Positions 34,224 to 49,100 of a stretch of 64,000 nucleotides of DNA are shown here, piece by piece. The position numbers were made by a program, and so were the translations under genes. The stretch spans positions 398,867 to 462,866 of the forward strand of contig MU270045.1 in assembly GCA_021432635.1 (NCBI GenBank), in the 5' to 3' direction. Below the pieces are notes generated by a model. That model ran no database searches. It was given only the letters and a program-made list of their open reading frames with translations, and was not told where the DNA came from. The DNA is from Thozetella sp. PMI_491. Lineage: Eukaryota; Ascomycota; Sordariomycetes; Chaetosphaeriales; Chaetosphaeriaceae. Position 1 is the first letter of the stretch, and each line of letters begins with the position of its first letter.

Positions 34224-37200
34224 TCAGCATCTTGAACTTTGCCGGTGTCTACAACTCTCAGGGGCTGGACTCACTTCTAAGAAACCTGTGGCCGTAATCA
34301 GCAGCATAAACGCCTCGGCAAGCTCCTCGATACGCTCCTGTAGCGCAGCTTGCGATTTGGGGTCGCCGCCCCTTGCCCCGCCGCCCACACCTGATCGGGC
34401 GCCGTTTCTGTTGCTGTTGTGCGCACTCCCCACTGTCCCTATCCCTACGCTGCGCTTGAGGGTATGCATAACCAGCATCCTATGCTGGGTGAGAAAACGG
34501 CGGCCCTGCAAGACGTTGTGAGATCCTCGCGCCAATACTGCGGCACTGATGATACGCGCAAGGCGGACTAAAAGGCTGTAGTGCTTCTCCAGCGCGCGCG
34601 TGTTGTTTCCGTCAATCTCCAACTCGGGATCGGCGGCAAAAACGCCAGACAGCTCCAAGGAGCGGAATAAATTGGCCTGGAGTACAAATTTTGCACCTTG
34701 TTTCGCTTGACAGAGCTGTAAGAGTAGGGCAAGCTTGGCCTTTGTGAGTTGTTCTGCCGGCTCGCTACCGCCTTCGGCAAGAATCAGGAGCCACTCAGCA
34801 AGGATACCCTTAAGGCTGTCGACTAGTACCCCGATGAAGTTTAGGCGGTTGAGTGTGTCAATGACGTGTGCGTTGTCGCTGTCGTCTACCCCATCGAGGT
34901 GGACTAGGGAGCTAAGGAGGATTACCGCGGCGGTCTGGCAAGCCGTATCCCCGCCATATGCATCGTCGCAGATTACGTGGAGAAGTCGCTCGCCGTACAG
35001 CGCCACAACCTTTATCGCCTTGTTGCGGCCGGATGCTAGGGCGGCATGGCCATCGTCAAAGATGGTGGTGACGTACCGGTAGCATATGCTGTAGTAGATG
35101 GTCCTAAGCTCTGCGCTATCGGTCCACTTGCCAACTCCGTTGAGGCAAATTTGGAAAAGCTGGAAGAGCTTGTCGCTAACAAGATTGCCAATATTACCGC
35201 TACCGATGTCAACAGCTGAGGCGGGCTCGGGAGAAAGATCCAGCTTGAAGAGTAAAACCTTCGCGAGCCTGGCAAGCTCGAACGCTTCTGACGGGCTGTC
35301 CGCACTGAACCTCTCCAGGCTGGGAAGTATGGCCTGGAGCGCCTGGAGAAGGAACGATGTTTTGGTGGCGCCCTTGAAATCGTTCGATTCGAGCATGACG
35401 AGAACCAAGCTTGTCCAGGCTTTGAGGACCCGGAGCCGGAGCAAGCTTAGCTGCTTCTGTCGGTTGGAAAACAAAATGTACTCAATGACCAGGGCTTCTT
35501 CCCTCTCGACAACCGCAAGCTCAGCTTGGGGAACCACGGTCCCTTTCACGCGAGACTCGTTCAGCTTCAAAGCGAGTACTTCTCGGACCTTGCGGATATT
35601 GTATTGGAAACCGAGATCGGGGTCTTGTTCGGCGCACGCGGTCAGGTCAAGGTCCTTGAAGTAGTTGAACTGCAAGTTTGAGATGTCCCAAAGTCCATCC
35701 ACGGCCAGGAAGTCGTAAAGGTCGAACACGTTCGGTATGTTCATGGTTGAGTTATCATCTCCTTGGACATGACCGCCCAAGGCATCGAAAATTTGGCGCT
35801 TCACTACCGGGATGCGTTGTTGGGATACGCTGCAGAGCTCCCTCCCGATGTACTCGAATGACAGTGCTCTCATGGAAAGGAATGTGACGTAGGTGCGGGA
35901 CGAGGTCGTCACGAGGAAGTCGGGTCCAGCAGCATCGACCCCATCCCAAGCTAGATGGGGCTGGATCTGGACCTCTCGCAAAAGGAGGTGGAAGAGGAAC
36001 TTCGTAGATCTGAGTTCTTCTATGACCATATTCGAGGACAGCGGCGAGTTCAAGAGAAGTTGGAAAACCCGAAGGACCTTGTATCTGAGGTTGAGAAGCC
36101 ACCCACGGACCCCCCTCCCCTCCTCTAGCGCTGGCACCTCGAGAAATATGGCTAGAAGACTGTGGAAGAGGGATGCCTGAGTGTCGAACGCGCCGCCCGG
36201 CTCGACCTTGAGTGCATTGATGCCGCAGCTGAAACCGAGCAATAAATGTGCGATTGTGGGCTGGTCGGGGGCCGCCTTGAGGCATTCATAGATGAAGTCG
36301 AGAATGTGGTTTTTGATCACATAGTTTGGGGCGTCTGCCTCACGGTTGAAGTCCAGAGTGGCCGTTAGCTCCGAAATGAGAGAGATGGATATTGCTTCGG
36401 CCTCGCCGTTCTTCTCGAGCGCGACGATGGCCTTGTTGCGGTGGCCATGCCGCCCTGTATCCGGGTTCCAGGCGGAGATTATCTTCGACGACGTAGAGAT
36501 TTTCTCGAGCAACTTGAGGCAAGCCATGGTCAGGTCGGGGTGTCCGATCCCACAGTATCTTCCGAGATCTACCACTAGATTCAAATGATTCATAATGCCA
36601 TCTTCAAATGAAGCATATGCGGTATTAGCAACAGGCTGTTGCCGCTGCTCGGGATGCAGCGTAATGGCTGGGCGAACCAGGTTCAGATATGTTGCCTGAA
36701 GTTCGAGGACTTTGAGCATAACCTCTACTCCGCGGAGGATGCCTTGAATGAGGGGTGTCTCGGGGGCAGCGTTGCCAACTTCTGTGGCATCTTGATGGAT
36801 CGTTTGGAAGAGGGCATCAATGACCTTGTCGTTGAACATCCACTCCATTACTCGCGCAAAGGGATGAAATCTGATATAAGTGGAGAGGTCCTTGGCCGAA
36901 ATAGCTGTATCGATGGCGATACTGCTTTCACTTCCAAAAATGATCAGGTCCTCGTTGAATGTCGCAAGGCACGTCAAGGCAAATTCCAGGCAGCTAAGAC
37001 GTAGTACTCGAAGCTGAGAGAGATCATGGATGTCTCTGGATTTGACGGCGAAGACTCGGAAAACAAAGTCGACATACGGCTCCACCCCTCCCATACGGAC
37101 GGTGGTTCCCAGGTCGTCCGGGAAAGGGAGAGAGTCATATAGTGGTTCGCGGAGACCGGTTGAGCTTTCATCGCCAGCTGGGGTGACAAGGGATGCGAGA

Positions 37201-39424
37201 AACTGGACAAAGGCGTTTGCTTCCTCAAAACCTTCACCAAGTCCCTTTAATGTCGTTTCCATGATGGCGGCCTTTTCCTGTTGCTGGGCGACTGCTGCGG
37301 TCCTGTTCGGCTGGACGGCGTAGGCCCCCGTTACCCAGGAGTCAACACATTTCCACATGAGATAACTCTCCTCCTGTGTAGCACGTGTTAAAAGCGCTTT
37401 GAGGACGTAGAACGCACATGCCCTTAGACGAGGAGGAATCATGCTGCTTGTCAGCTCTAGGAGGCCAGCGACCAGGTGAAAGTCTTGGTCCGTCAAGAGT
37501 TTCAGCCTCGCGGTCTCGCTCTCGACAGCCAACTTGGCCATTAGCCGCATATAGCATTCAAGCATCATGGCCGATTCGGGTTCCGTCTCAGCCTGTTCTG
37601 CCGCGGGCTTCCCCCCCCGATACGTTAGCTGTGCGGGAGAGTGTTTCTCTTGTATCTTCTTGATAAAATACCACAGCTCCTTGAAGATTTGGCTCCATGT
37701 CAGAGACTGAGACCGCCGCATCTTGCCAGAGGCATGATGTCCTTCGTCGAGCAGAAAGTTGTGGGCCGCAGTTGCACATTGTTCGTTGTCTGAGAGCGAC
37801 TGCAGCATCTCGCAAAATGCACTGACAAGAGGTGTCGAGGCCCTTTTCGAGGCCCAGCTCAAGAAGCCAGCAAGATTGCTGTCGGGATCCTCCCAGAACG
37901 ACATAGCGGCGCCCGGCCGTCCTTCATATGAATAAGCGATGATGATTAGGAATCGCTCAAGATCAAGGTCTTGCTCGTGGGTATGGCTGAGCTGGCGCTG
38001 TTCGTCTTCTTCAGTCCTCAGTTTCCTGAGAACATCTGGTAGATTCGAGATGAAGGCATCGATGAATACCTCGAATCGCAGCATCAAGGCATGCTGGAAG
38101 AAGTCTGAGAAGGGGACAGGGTCCGAAGCCAAAGCAGGGGACTTGCGTTGTAGCCATTGCCGTATGCCTGACCGAACGGGGTCTTGCCAGTCAGTGGCCT
38201 TGCAGTCAGCGGCGATGGACAGCAGAAAGTCGAACGCTCCGTCCTTGGCGGACTCGAGGAACAACTTCGTCCTCTCGGCATCTTCCACGTCCAGGTCGAC
38301 CCCTGGGATGCCCTCAAAGTCATCCATATAAAAACCGCTATACTCGGCGATCCACCAAGCACGGAAAGTAGCCCTTAGATATATGAGAGCCCACACGTCG
38401 TCGTCCGTCTGCTTGCAGATAGTCTGGTGAAGTTCACGGGCTTGGGACAGGTCGTTCATTCCCTCAGTGGAACCGAATCTGGTAATGTAGGCCCCAATGA
38501 TAGGAAACAGGTGGACTTGGAATGGTGAGCAGCGGACAGAGGGTGGGTGGTTCAGACTGCTTACCCAATAAGTGGTCATATCTGTCCGTCTTTCTTAAGG
38601 TGTGGATGAAATCCCGAAAGTCTTGGACCTCGGCCTGTCCTTTCTCTATGGCAGAGCATAAAATGACCGCCAGAAGTTCGTGCTGCTGTACAATACTGAC
38701 GCGCGAGAACTCGATAGCCTCCTGAAACTCCAACGGCTTCGCTGTGCCCATCATGCTAGTGGCGCTCATCTTCTCGGATATTTTCTGAAGCCACTCCTTG
38801 AGGGACTTCATGGTCGCCACGCATTTGGGAATGAATTTGGGTCCCGGCCCCGTCTGTGATCCAGCAACGGGGACACAGAAAATTGTGTGCTCGACGAACT
38901 CCCCGAAGGCATCCTGAAGTCCGTCCTCGAGCCGGTCATCGCTCGCTATTTCAATGCAGAGTCGGATTGAATCAAGCAAGTATTTCCGATGCTGATGAAA
39001 ACGGATGATCCCACATTCTAGTAGAGACCGTCCAAGCACTGCCACGTCTCCCTCAGCTTCCAACAGAATCTTGGCGGCCACGATCTCGTCCAAGTCAAGC
39101 TCGTCAGCCAGTCTCAGAGTGCTATCAACGAAGTCGGTATTAAGTGTGTATTGTTCATCGGCGATCTTGATATTCTCTGTTTTTTTTGGTTAGAATGACG
39201 CGAAAGACTCTCTAAAGAGAGGAGTGCAAGAACTGCGTACTTGAGCTGACTGCTTTCCTGCTCTCGGCCGACCTGGGGGGCTTGTCGAGCAGTTTCTTGA
39301 ACGCCTCCGTATGCGCCTGTAATGACTGCTCGAGGAGGCTCAGGTTCTCCAGACGATGCTCGCAGATAGAGAGCAGTTCCCGGTGCAAGGCCTGCAACCC
39401 TTCCAGGGCGCCGAAGTCAGCCAT
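34224..39424 (-). CDS. nup192: Nucleoporin Nup192, inner ring of the nuclear pore
   Basis: Three exons on the minus strand: 39424-39241, 39176-38565 and 38515-34224. Introns of 64 and 49 nt keep frame, giving 1695 residues, close to the size of fungal Nup192/Nup205 proteins. It begins MADFGALEGLQALHRELLSI. Characteristic blocks are ADELDLDEIVAAKILLEAE and LLECGIIRFHQHRKYLLDSI near the N-terminus, HLFPIIGAYITRFGS at the third exon, and long helical repeats throughout, as expected for the alpha-solenoid. Nup192 is an inner-ring scaffold protein contacting Nic96, Nup53 and Nup145N. It is divergent from tel1 with about 720 bp between start codons. The C-terminus is slightly uncertain: a donor-like GTGAGT after ATGFLE with acceptors shortly downstream could replace the last ~15 residues, but the implied intron (~38 nt) is shorter than others here. 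Confidence 0.95.
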
Positions 39425-40145
39425 CGTCGGGGTCAACAATGTTCTGGCTACGAAATGAATCGCATCGCGTGTTCCGAGCCAGTAGACAAAATCGAGGAGA
39501 ATAGTTCCAGTCGTTGCCACAGAAAATAAAATTCGCAATCGAAGGGGTTGTCCTAATTGTCAAAGGAGAAGATCTTCCGAACGGTTGCAAGCGAAAATCA
39601 GTCGCGACGCGCCAGTATTGAGAAGCCTTTTTTTTTTTTAACTCGCCAGCTTCAAAAGCTAGAGCTATCGCACGCGCGTGCAACAATGCCGTTAGGCGGT
39701 GAAGATTCTGCCACACCCCCGGACGGCCCAAGCTCCATCCTTTCTCCCGTTGGCAGGCACAAGGAGATGATCGGCAGCTTAACGGGACGAACTAGGCGCC
39801 ACTCTGCTTGCTGCCTTGACCAAAATCTACATTCGCCTCAAAGTCTGCCCCGGACATTTGCATAGAAATAGCAGTCGGAAGAGAACCGAGACGGACTGAA
39901 TTAGGGGTTCATTCGACTCTTGGCCTGCTAGCCTTCTTACTCACGGATAAACTTACTCTGCCACCGTATATCTAATCATCATCAAGGACACTACCACCTG
40001 TTCTCTAGTGTCCCGCGGTATCTTTGTGCCTGCCGACTGTATCATATCGCATCCTGGTATGTCTCCAGCTATCCCGAGCTGAAGAGGGAACACAACAACG
40101 CGTCAGAGCGGCCCGAGGTCACCTGGAGTGAGACCTACAGGCACT
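39425..40145. promoter_or_regulatory. Divergent promoter region, nup192 and tel1
   Basis: 721 bp between two start codons pointing apart, with no other gene, so regulatory sequence for both must lie here or overlap. A T-rich run near 39629-39640 and C-rich patches are visible; no specific factor site is assigned. Confidence 0.65.
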
Positions 40146-43100
40146 ATGGCACCACGCAGCGGGAGCAGCGGTAGCTCCAGTGGCCCCATCAATATGAAGC
40201 AAATTACAAGTATGTGACTGTAGCTGCTACATTTTTCTAGATTATCTGATACGATCATTCCGCTGCAGCTTCCTTGCAAAGCTCATCTGCCGCACCCCGT
40301 GGAACAGCTTTGGAGAGTAAGTTTATTCTGCGCGAAGTCGGACAATGAACGCAAACCTCATAGTCGAGCAGGTTTGATACTCTACTTCGAACGGTCCGCC
40401 AAGGGACTCCAGGATCCTCTCGAGTAGGTTGCTCACCACCCATCGATCCATAGCCCCCGGGAACATGCGAGCTCACGGCCTTATCAGAAGTCGTTTAGAG
40501 GACAAGACGTACCATACCATCTACGAGGCCCTCTTCCGCTGTACTTTGCTGGAGAAGGAAGCCCTGTTGGGTGCTAAGAGGGGCACCAAGAGTGCAGCAA
40601 GCACCCAGGCTTACAAACGACTTGGGAGGTCTGCTAAGGCTCTCAAAGAAGCTGTGGCCGATGGGGCGCCCTGCATAAAGCGCAAAACTGCAAGGGCGCT
40701 TGTGGACCACATTACCCAAATTCTACCCGGCCCGGATGAGAATTATCTTGAGCCTTTGCTAGCGGATTATGTCAAGGCCTTCACTATTCTCGTCGAAACC
40801 CCCTCTGTCGTCGAGGGCCTCTCGTCCGTAGACGGGAAGGGATGGCAGATCTGCGTAGACTTCTCCCTCGAGCTTCTGTCCCGTTACCTGGAGTCTGCAG
40901 ATTGTGGTCCGGACTCACACTCACGGGCGTCACCTGCTCCCGGGACTGGGCTTGTTTTCTCTTTACCAACATCGTCCAGCAGATCTCTTCCTACTACGCA
41001 GAGATCTTCAGGCCAAGTTGGAAGCCAGATGGCCACTGGCATCTTGTCAGCCCTCAGCGCTCTGGTTTCGGGTACAAATGCCCCAGTTCATTCGCGGGCA
41101 GCTGCCATCTCGGGAATTGTTCTCCAGCTTCTCCAGATTCGGTCTAACAAGATCAGCGAACTGCATAAGTTGTCCTTCTCGGTTGTCAACTCGGTGTTCG
41201 GGAATATACAGGCAGATGATCTCACCTTGGCGGGTTCTATTGCGAGGGACTTGGTCCCCCTTCTTACGCACTGGTGGCAGCCTCGCGCGTTGTCCCGAGA
41301 TGCGATGCTAAATTCGATCAGAGATGAGATGCTCAAAACCATGTTTGGCATCCACCTCCATTTAGAATGCCTAGCTCGAACTGCTTCGGATGGCTCACTG
41401 CTGCCGGATATTGAGGACTTACTTGATGCTCTGTGGCTTGACTACTCCAGGCGCGGCGACCAAATGCGCCTTCAGTTAGACGACTTGTCCTTCACCACGA
41501 TGACTCTGCCAGACAACTACCCCAGAACTTCAGCCTTCAGCCTTCGCCCTTTTGACCAGCCCTCTGAACAGAATTGGTCGCTGCTTGAGAATATGGCCAT
41601 TCTCGAAGATATCCATGCCAGAGCCTCCCAGCACCACCAGCCACAGAACCCTGCGGACGACGAACAGCCGAGGAAGAGACGTCGACTTGGAGGCGACTCG
41701 ACCAAACTTCACCAAAAGCTCATGTCGATAGACTCCGGAGTCAGGTTGACAGCTCTGCAACTAATACCGTTTTATTTCACCCAGAAAACCGCCTCACTCG
41801 ATGAGGTGACAGAAGCCTTGGGTGCACTGTCTAGCCTCGTAAGTGATAAGCAGAGCTTAGTGGCTTCTTGGGCCATGCTTGCCTGCTCGAGGTGAGCGCC
41901 TCTAAGACCGACCGAGGAGCACTTTCTATCGTGGGACTGATATCCGTTCATAGCATTGCAGTAAACCCGAATTCACAGCACAAGTCTCTCTGTGCAACCT
42001 GGAAACATACCTGGCAATTTGCGGCCCGGTCCATAAGCTTGCCCGGCACAAGTCGCGCAGCATGTGCTCTCCTTCACTCAGTGATGAAATCAGCTCTTGT
42101 CCCCTGGGGCGAATTAGCTGACGATGTTAACCAAATCGTTACTACAGCAGACATCAGCGGGCCTACTGTACTTGTCGACTCTTCCCTTAGCCTCATGCTG
42201 GGCATGCTGCGGCTTCGCAACACCCTGTTTCCGAATGCAAGCCAATCAACCTCCAACCATATCATAAGGTGGGCTTTCGCACGGTGGAGCCCAGGTAAGG
42301 GATATCACAGTTGCGGCACAAAGGGGCGTTTATCTGACAAACCATAGCTGAATTTTCTTATGCCTCCTTGCATTCACGGCACGCGAGTCCCTTTGAGCTC
42401 TCGAGCCTTCTGCGAGCTTGCTGCGGCCTTCCAGTGTTGGCCTCCCCCAACCCTCTCTACTCGTTCGGTGGTACCATCTGGCAGTATTGGAAAGGGCAAA
42501 AAGAGAACCTACCCGTCATGCGGTACCTTCTCCTCCTGGGAGATGCCGAGTCGTTGCCAATCACTTCTGTGGTGTCAGCCAACAACGCGGAAGAGGACTC
42601 AGGGCAGGCCTCTGACCCAGGCGGTGCTCATGCCTCCAAGCGGCTTATACTAGAGCTACTCTTTCCTAAGTTGCAGGAACTCTCCCAAATGGCCGAATCG
42701 TGGCATAACCGTGGAGGGGATGGCTCTCTCCCCATATCTGCTGAGAGACTGCGAAGTCTAATGCTTGCTTGCATTACTGCCACCCTACTCCTCCCGGAAC
42801 TGATCGGTCTTAATTCGGCCATGTCAAGAGACATCGAAACGGTGATACTTGGCACCGTTGATAGTGCGTTGAAGGCGATCCTGGACTCGGCACAGAGCGA
42901 ATCATACATGGAACTACTACGGGTTTCCGCCAGCCCGTTTATTCCTCCCCTCGCGGAGGCCGAATTGAGTTCGCTCAAGGAGTCAAACCGTACCCTCCTC
43001 TCCCTATTCTCAAAGATATCCCATTTACTCCGAGAGAATAGCCAACGTGGGCTGGCAGGCGAGGGTATCAACATTATGGATATTGACGACGACTTTGAGC

Positions 43101-46100
43101 TCCGAGAAACCCAGAAAAGCTCTTCCTCGAAACCTCAGAGCCTAAGCCGGAGAGATATCATCCTCGGCGACACGCCCGAGGCTTTCCACCTCGACGTCGA
43201 CCTCCGGTTGCGCCTCCTTGATATTGTCCTTCAAGATGACGGGCAAATAGGGCTCGTTCCGGAGACCCTTGTAGACCATATCGTCGGTCTGCCCGATGAG
43301 CAGTTCTTAGCCTCTGGCCGCCTAATGCGGGAGCTATTTGAATTGGGTCTCAACATTGCGCCAGGTGATGCAACAAGAATCGTGGAAGCTATTGGAGCTA
43401 TCATTAACAAGGCGGCTTTTACTTGCTGCGAGATCGCCATGTCGACTTGTATCAATATCATGGTGGGCTTGATCAGTCTGTGGACCAATGAGAACCTCGA
43501 TATGTGGCAGATGGTCGGTGACCTCTACCATTTCTTGGTGAAGCAAGCCTTGCCTAATCGGATGATGTCCCCGAACGCTCAAGTATCACTGGCGAGCCTC
43601 TTTTTTCGCATTCTCGAGGTGAAGCCCAAGTATGCCACTGATATAGGTCTTCCATCTTCCCGATCAACGCTCTTCACAATGCTCAGAGACCAGGGAGCAA
43701 AGGTTAAATATTTCATATCTCAAAAATTGCCGAACATATTTGGGTTGTACGTATTGAAGGACCACGACAACATTTTTGTCGATATTCTGAGCAATCTCCC
43801 TTCCGACCCGGAGAACGAAGAAGGGATCGCCTTTCGCCTCATTGTCCTAGCTGAACTTGCTTGCCGTTGGCCTACGCTTCTTCGACGATGCATCTATCAT
43901 ATATTCGAAACGCCCGGTAGAATCTTGCAATCTGCGAAATATGCCACTGCCTGCCTCTGCAAAGTGTCGGCGGCTCTACGGCTCGGATCACCACAAGAGC
44001 TGTTTGGGTTGTTCGCTCCTCAGCTGCTGTACACCTGGCTGGAGGGTGATTCCATCGATGGCATAGCTTTTGAGATATTCGGCTTCGCAAGCCTCAACGA
44101 GCTCATCTCCACCAACCAGACCGAAGCGGCTGCCATCATGATCATGCGTGGCCAGGAGAAAGAGGCCTGCGATCTAGCGCTCAAACTCGGACGAGATCCG
44201 ATCGATTTGATCAAGGATAGCTTCACTAAGGTCATCGCATACACTGTCGCCTATGACATCAGCATGCCGCCGACGGACCAACACATCACTGGAGAGAGCC
44301 GGGTGCGAAAGCTTCTAGGAAAGGAAGCATTTCAAGAGAAGCTACATTTGAACTTCGCAGACATCATCGGAACGTTTTTCAACATTTTCGACCAGGAAAA
44401 TGCCATCGAAGACTCTTTCAGAAAGGACAAGAGGCTAGCATACGCTGCCGACATCATGGATGAGATCAAGAAGTTCAGCCATCTCGAAACGAAGCTGCCC
44501 CCAAACCAGCAGCCGATGTTTAAGGCTAAGTTCCTCCAGAAAGAGGTTGTGCATGTCTGCAGCCGGACACCCTGGGACGTTGAGACTCTCTGGACCCCCG
44601 CGCTCATCGTGTCTATCGCGCGAAGGCTTCTCAACACCGTGCATCCAGCACTTGGCCCGCTTCACGCCTGCTCTGTTGTCCGCAAGATACGCGTTCTCGT
44701 TTGCTTGGCCGGTCCCAAAGCGTTGTCATCTTACCCTCTCGAGATGCTATTGCATTCCCTTCGCCCCTTTATCGTAGAGCAGGAATGTGCGGATGATGCC
44801 TTAGGCATAAGCCAATACCTCATCCATAGGGGAGACCAACACCTAAGGCAGGTTCCGTCTTTCCTCGCTGGGTATTCCCTGTCGAGCCTTGCAGACTTAC
44901 GACTCTTCCTCGAGTCGAGCCAGGCCAGCACAACACAGGAGAGCCAGTTCAAGGCTACCAAGGGTAGGGCGCAGATGTTCCATTCCTGGTTCTCCAGATA
45001 CCTGTCGGGTTACGACTCAGCTGTCCTCGAGAAGGACGACAGGTTGCGATCGGCCTTCAAGCTTATCACAGATTCGGCTGCGCGCATCCGTGCATCCGGC
45101 AATGCTGACAAGGGTACCCATGAGAGCAGTCTGCTCCTAGAGATTCTCAAAGACTGGGAGTGCGAGAGTCCTCTCCTCAACGAGCCTTCAAGGCAGATTG
45201 CGCTCTCCATGCTCTGTGGGGTCTTCCGGGCCCCGAGTTCAAATCGAGCAGATATCATTGAGACGGATGAGGACGCCCTGAATCATGGCGCAGTCATTTG
45301 GAAGAGCTGTGGCCTAGCAGGCTTGAGCAGACAATATATGGCGTGGGCAGGTCGCGCAGTGGGCCGCTTCTTTGCAGCATCTGGTGAAGTTCCCTACGAG
45401 CTCCTCCGAGAATCGAGACTCGAAGAGTACCGCAAGCTCTCTTTCGAGAACAGCGGCTCAGACGAAGGTCTGCTGAATTTGGTAGAGGCTCTTTCTCTGA
45501 GCGGCGATTGCCGCACTGCCAGCCTGGCCGAGTCTGCTCTCCGCACGGTGATCTCGGATGCCATTGCTACCGAAGATAACATCCTCATCGCCGCTTGCCA
45601 AAAGAGTCTGTCGGAAGCCTTGTTCACCTCGTCGGACTGGAGCCCATACAATACTCCGCCCTCAGACTGCACTCTGATCCCATCCCGGCCAGACGCAGAG
45701 CTGTTCAGTATTCAGCAGCTCGACAGCCGAGTGTGGCCGCGGGAGATCGCGATCTATCTCGCCCAATCGGCTCCGAACCTTGTCACCCTTTCCGTGCTCC
45801 CTCCCCTCCTCAGCAGCGTGCCTGGCTTCGCAGAGCAAGCATTCCCGTTCATAGTTCATCTAGTTCTTTTAGACCAGCTGGACAAACAGCAAGGAGTTAA
45901 GCGCCGCTTCTCCGACGCTCTGAAGGAATGGCTCAAATCTACATCGCCGGCAGCCACCGAGAATTTGAGGCTGCTAATTAACACAATCCTCTACCTAAGG
46001 ACCCAGCAACTGCCTAATGAAGCATCCATCGCAGATCGCACCCATTGGTTGGAGGTCAACTTTGGGATAGCGGCCGGGGCCGCGACGAGATGTGGTATGT

Positions 46101-49100
46101 TCAAGGTTGCGTTGCTGTTTGCAGAGGTGGCCCATTCAGAGCATTCACGTACATCCCGTCGATCCTCAGCTGTTCGCGAGGGAGAAGATTCCACAGACGC
46201 TCTGCTAAATATTTTTGAAAATATTGACGACCCGGATGCCTACTACGGTCTCGTTCAGGACGCCTCTCTCGCCAATGTGCTTGCGAGGCTCGAATACGAA
46301 AATGATGGAAGCAAGAGTCTAGCATTTCGAGGAGCTCAATACGACAGCCATCTCCGAAGACGAGATGCCGCGTCTAGGAACGACGGACAGGCGCTTGTCA
46401 CTGCATTGGGCAGCCTTGGCCTGTCGGGGCTGTCAAACTCCCTGGTTCAAGCCCAGCAAAGCCTTGACGGTGCTACAACGTCGCTTGATAGCATGTACGC
46501 AACAGCCAGGAGGCTCGAGATGTGGAACCTCCCAGTACCACAAACTAGCGGCAACTCCTCTGTTACGATGTACAGGGCTTACAAGAGTATGCATCAAGCC
46601 AACGACGTCCTTGCAGTCAAAGACATGGTACAAGCCAGCCTAAGAGAGACTATTACACATGTTTCGACACATAGCATTAGCCCGCCAACCCTTCGACACC
46701 GCTTAGCCTCTTTGGCGGCGCTAACGGAGCTCGATGACCTCCTCGGCGTCAGCGACTCGCTAGAGTTGCAAAGCATGCTAAACAGGTTTGAGAGTCGATC
46801 AAAATGGATGATGAGCGGAAGGTATAACGACATTAGCCAGATACTATCCTGCAGAGAGACAACCTTGAGTATGCTGAGCCAACAGCATCGTCTACGTCCC
46901 ACGACCATTGGACCCGGCGACGCTCGGTTAGTCCAGATCCGAGCTATGCTCCTTTCATCCACAATATACCGCTTTCACCGTGCTACCCAAGAGACGCTGA
47001 ACCTTTCAACGTCCCTCACCGACCTTATCGGGCCAAGCGAAGAGATGGGACTAAGCGTAGATGCGGCTGTTCGCATCGAAGCAGCAAACTCGTTGTGGGA
47101 TCACGCCGAGATGATATCGTCGATTCGCATGCTTCAGAGCATCGACCGAGACTCTACACTCAAGAAGCAGACTGTTCCAGTGAGCCGGACCGATCTGCTG
47201 TCCAAGATTGGCTACCAAGTGTCGGTAGCTCGACTAGAGAGCCCAGACAGCATACAGAGACACTACCTAGAGCCGGCGCTCAAGGAACTCAAGGGGCGAA
47301 CTGAAGGAAAGGAGGCCGGCCGAGCCTTTCACCAGTTTGCAATGTTCTGCGACGAGCAATTGCAGAACCCCGACGGCCTGGAGGATCTCGCACGATTGCA
47401 GAGCCTAAAGAAGGGCAAGAGCGACGAAGTAGCGCAGCTAAAACTCCTAATACAGAATGCGAAAGACTCACAGCACCGGACCAAATATTCGGGCCACCTC
47501 GCCAAAGCAAAGCAGTGGCTAGACCTCGACCAGCAGGAGCTTCGGCGAGTTGAACAGACACGGGACGAATTTGTCAGATTGAGTCTGGAGAACTACCTGC
47601 TGTCTCTCGCAGCCTCAGACGATCACAACAGTGACGCTCTGCGGTTTACAGCCATCTGGCTGGAGCGGGCCGACGAGGAGGCGACGAACGAGGCTGTCAA
47701 GAAGCATGTCGAAAAGGTGGCTACTCGCAAATTCGCACCACTCGTCAACCAGCTTACGTCGCGACTCCAAGACCAGTCCACGGCATTTCAGAGACTGCTC
47801 ATCAACCTGGTGTACCGCATCTGCGTTGACCATCCCTACCATGGCATGTACCAGATCTGGTCAGGGGCTCGAACCCGCATGAACAAGGACGACGACGTTG
47901 CAGTATCCCGGCAAAAGGCGACCAACAGGATTGCCAAGGCGCTGGAAAAGGCTGATGTTGCTGGAATATGGCGAGCAATTGACCAAACGAGCCGTGTATA
48001 CCACATGCTCGCTATGGATCGCGACCAGAACCGCTACAAATCCGGGCACAGAATGGCCATCAAGGACTCGCCAGTGGGCCAAGAGTTCCTGGGCAAGCTA
48101 TCTCAGCACCCCATCCCGCCGCCGACGATGCAGATTGAGCTCGCACCCACCATGGACTATTCACACGTGCCGATGATCCACAAATTCGAGTCAACCATGT
48201 CCATCGCCTCTGGGGTCAGCGCCCCCAAGATTCTCACAGCGGTGGGGAGTGATGGCTGTCGATACAAGCAACTAGTCAAGGGTGGCAACGATGATCTCCG
48301 CCAGGATGCTATCATGGAGCAAGTGTTCGCTGCTGTGTCGGAGCTGCTCAAGCTGCATAGGACGACGAGGCAGAGGAACCTGGGGATTCGTACCTACAAG
48401 GTTCTCCCGCTGACGGCTTCTTCCGGCCTAATCGAGTTCGTGTCGGACACGATACCCCTGCACGAGTATCTGATGCCAGCGCACGAGCGATACTATCCAA
48501 AGGACTTGAAAGGATCGCACTGCCGGAAGGAGATTTCCAATGCCCAGACCAAGACGGTGGAGAACCGAATCAGCACGTACCGAAAGGTCACGGATCGCTT
48601 CCACCCAGTCATGCGCTACTTTTTCATGGAATACTTTGTTGATCCGGACGAATGGTTCCTCCGGCGCACTGCATATACTAGAACAACGGCGGCCATTTCC
48701 GTACTGGGCCACGTCCTCGGCCTCGGCGACCGGCACGGCCACAACATCCTTCTGGACTCCAAGACGGGCGAGGTGGTGCACATTGACCTCGGCGTGGCCT
48801 TCGAGATGGGACGCGTCCTTCCCGTCCCCGAGCTCGTCCCGTTCCGCTTAACACGGGACATTGTCGACGGCATGGGCATCACCAAGACCGAGGGCATTTT
48901 CAGACGGTGCTGTGAATTCACGCTGGACGCACTGCGCGAGGAGACGTACTCGATAATGACCATCCTCGATGTCTTGCGATATGACCCACTGTACTCTTGG
49001 TCCATCTCGCCAGTGCGCATGGCTAAGCTGCAGAACGCGCGAGGCACCGAGGACGAGACTAGCGATGACCAGGCCGAGGTCGACAACAAGAAACCGGCTA

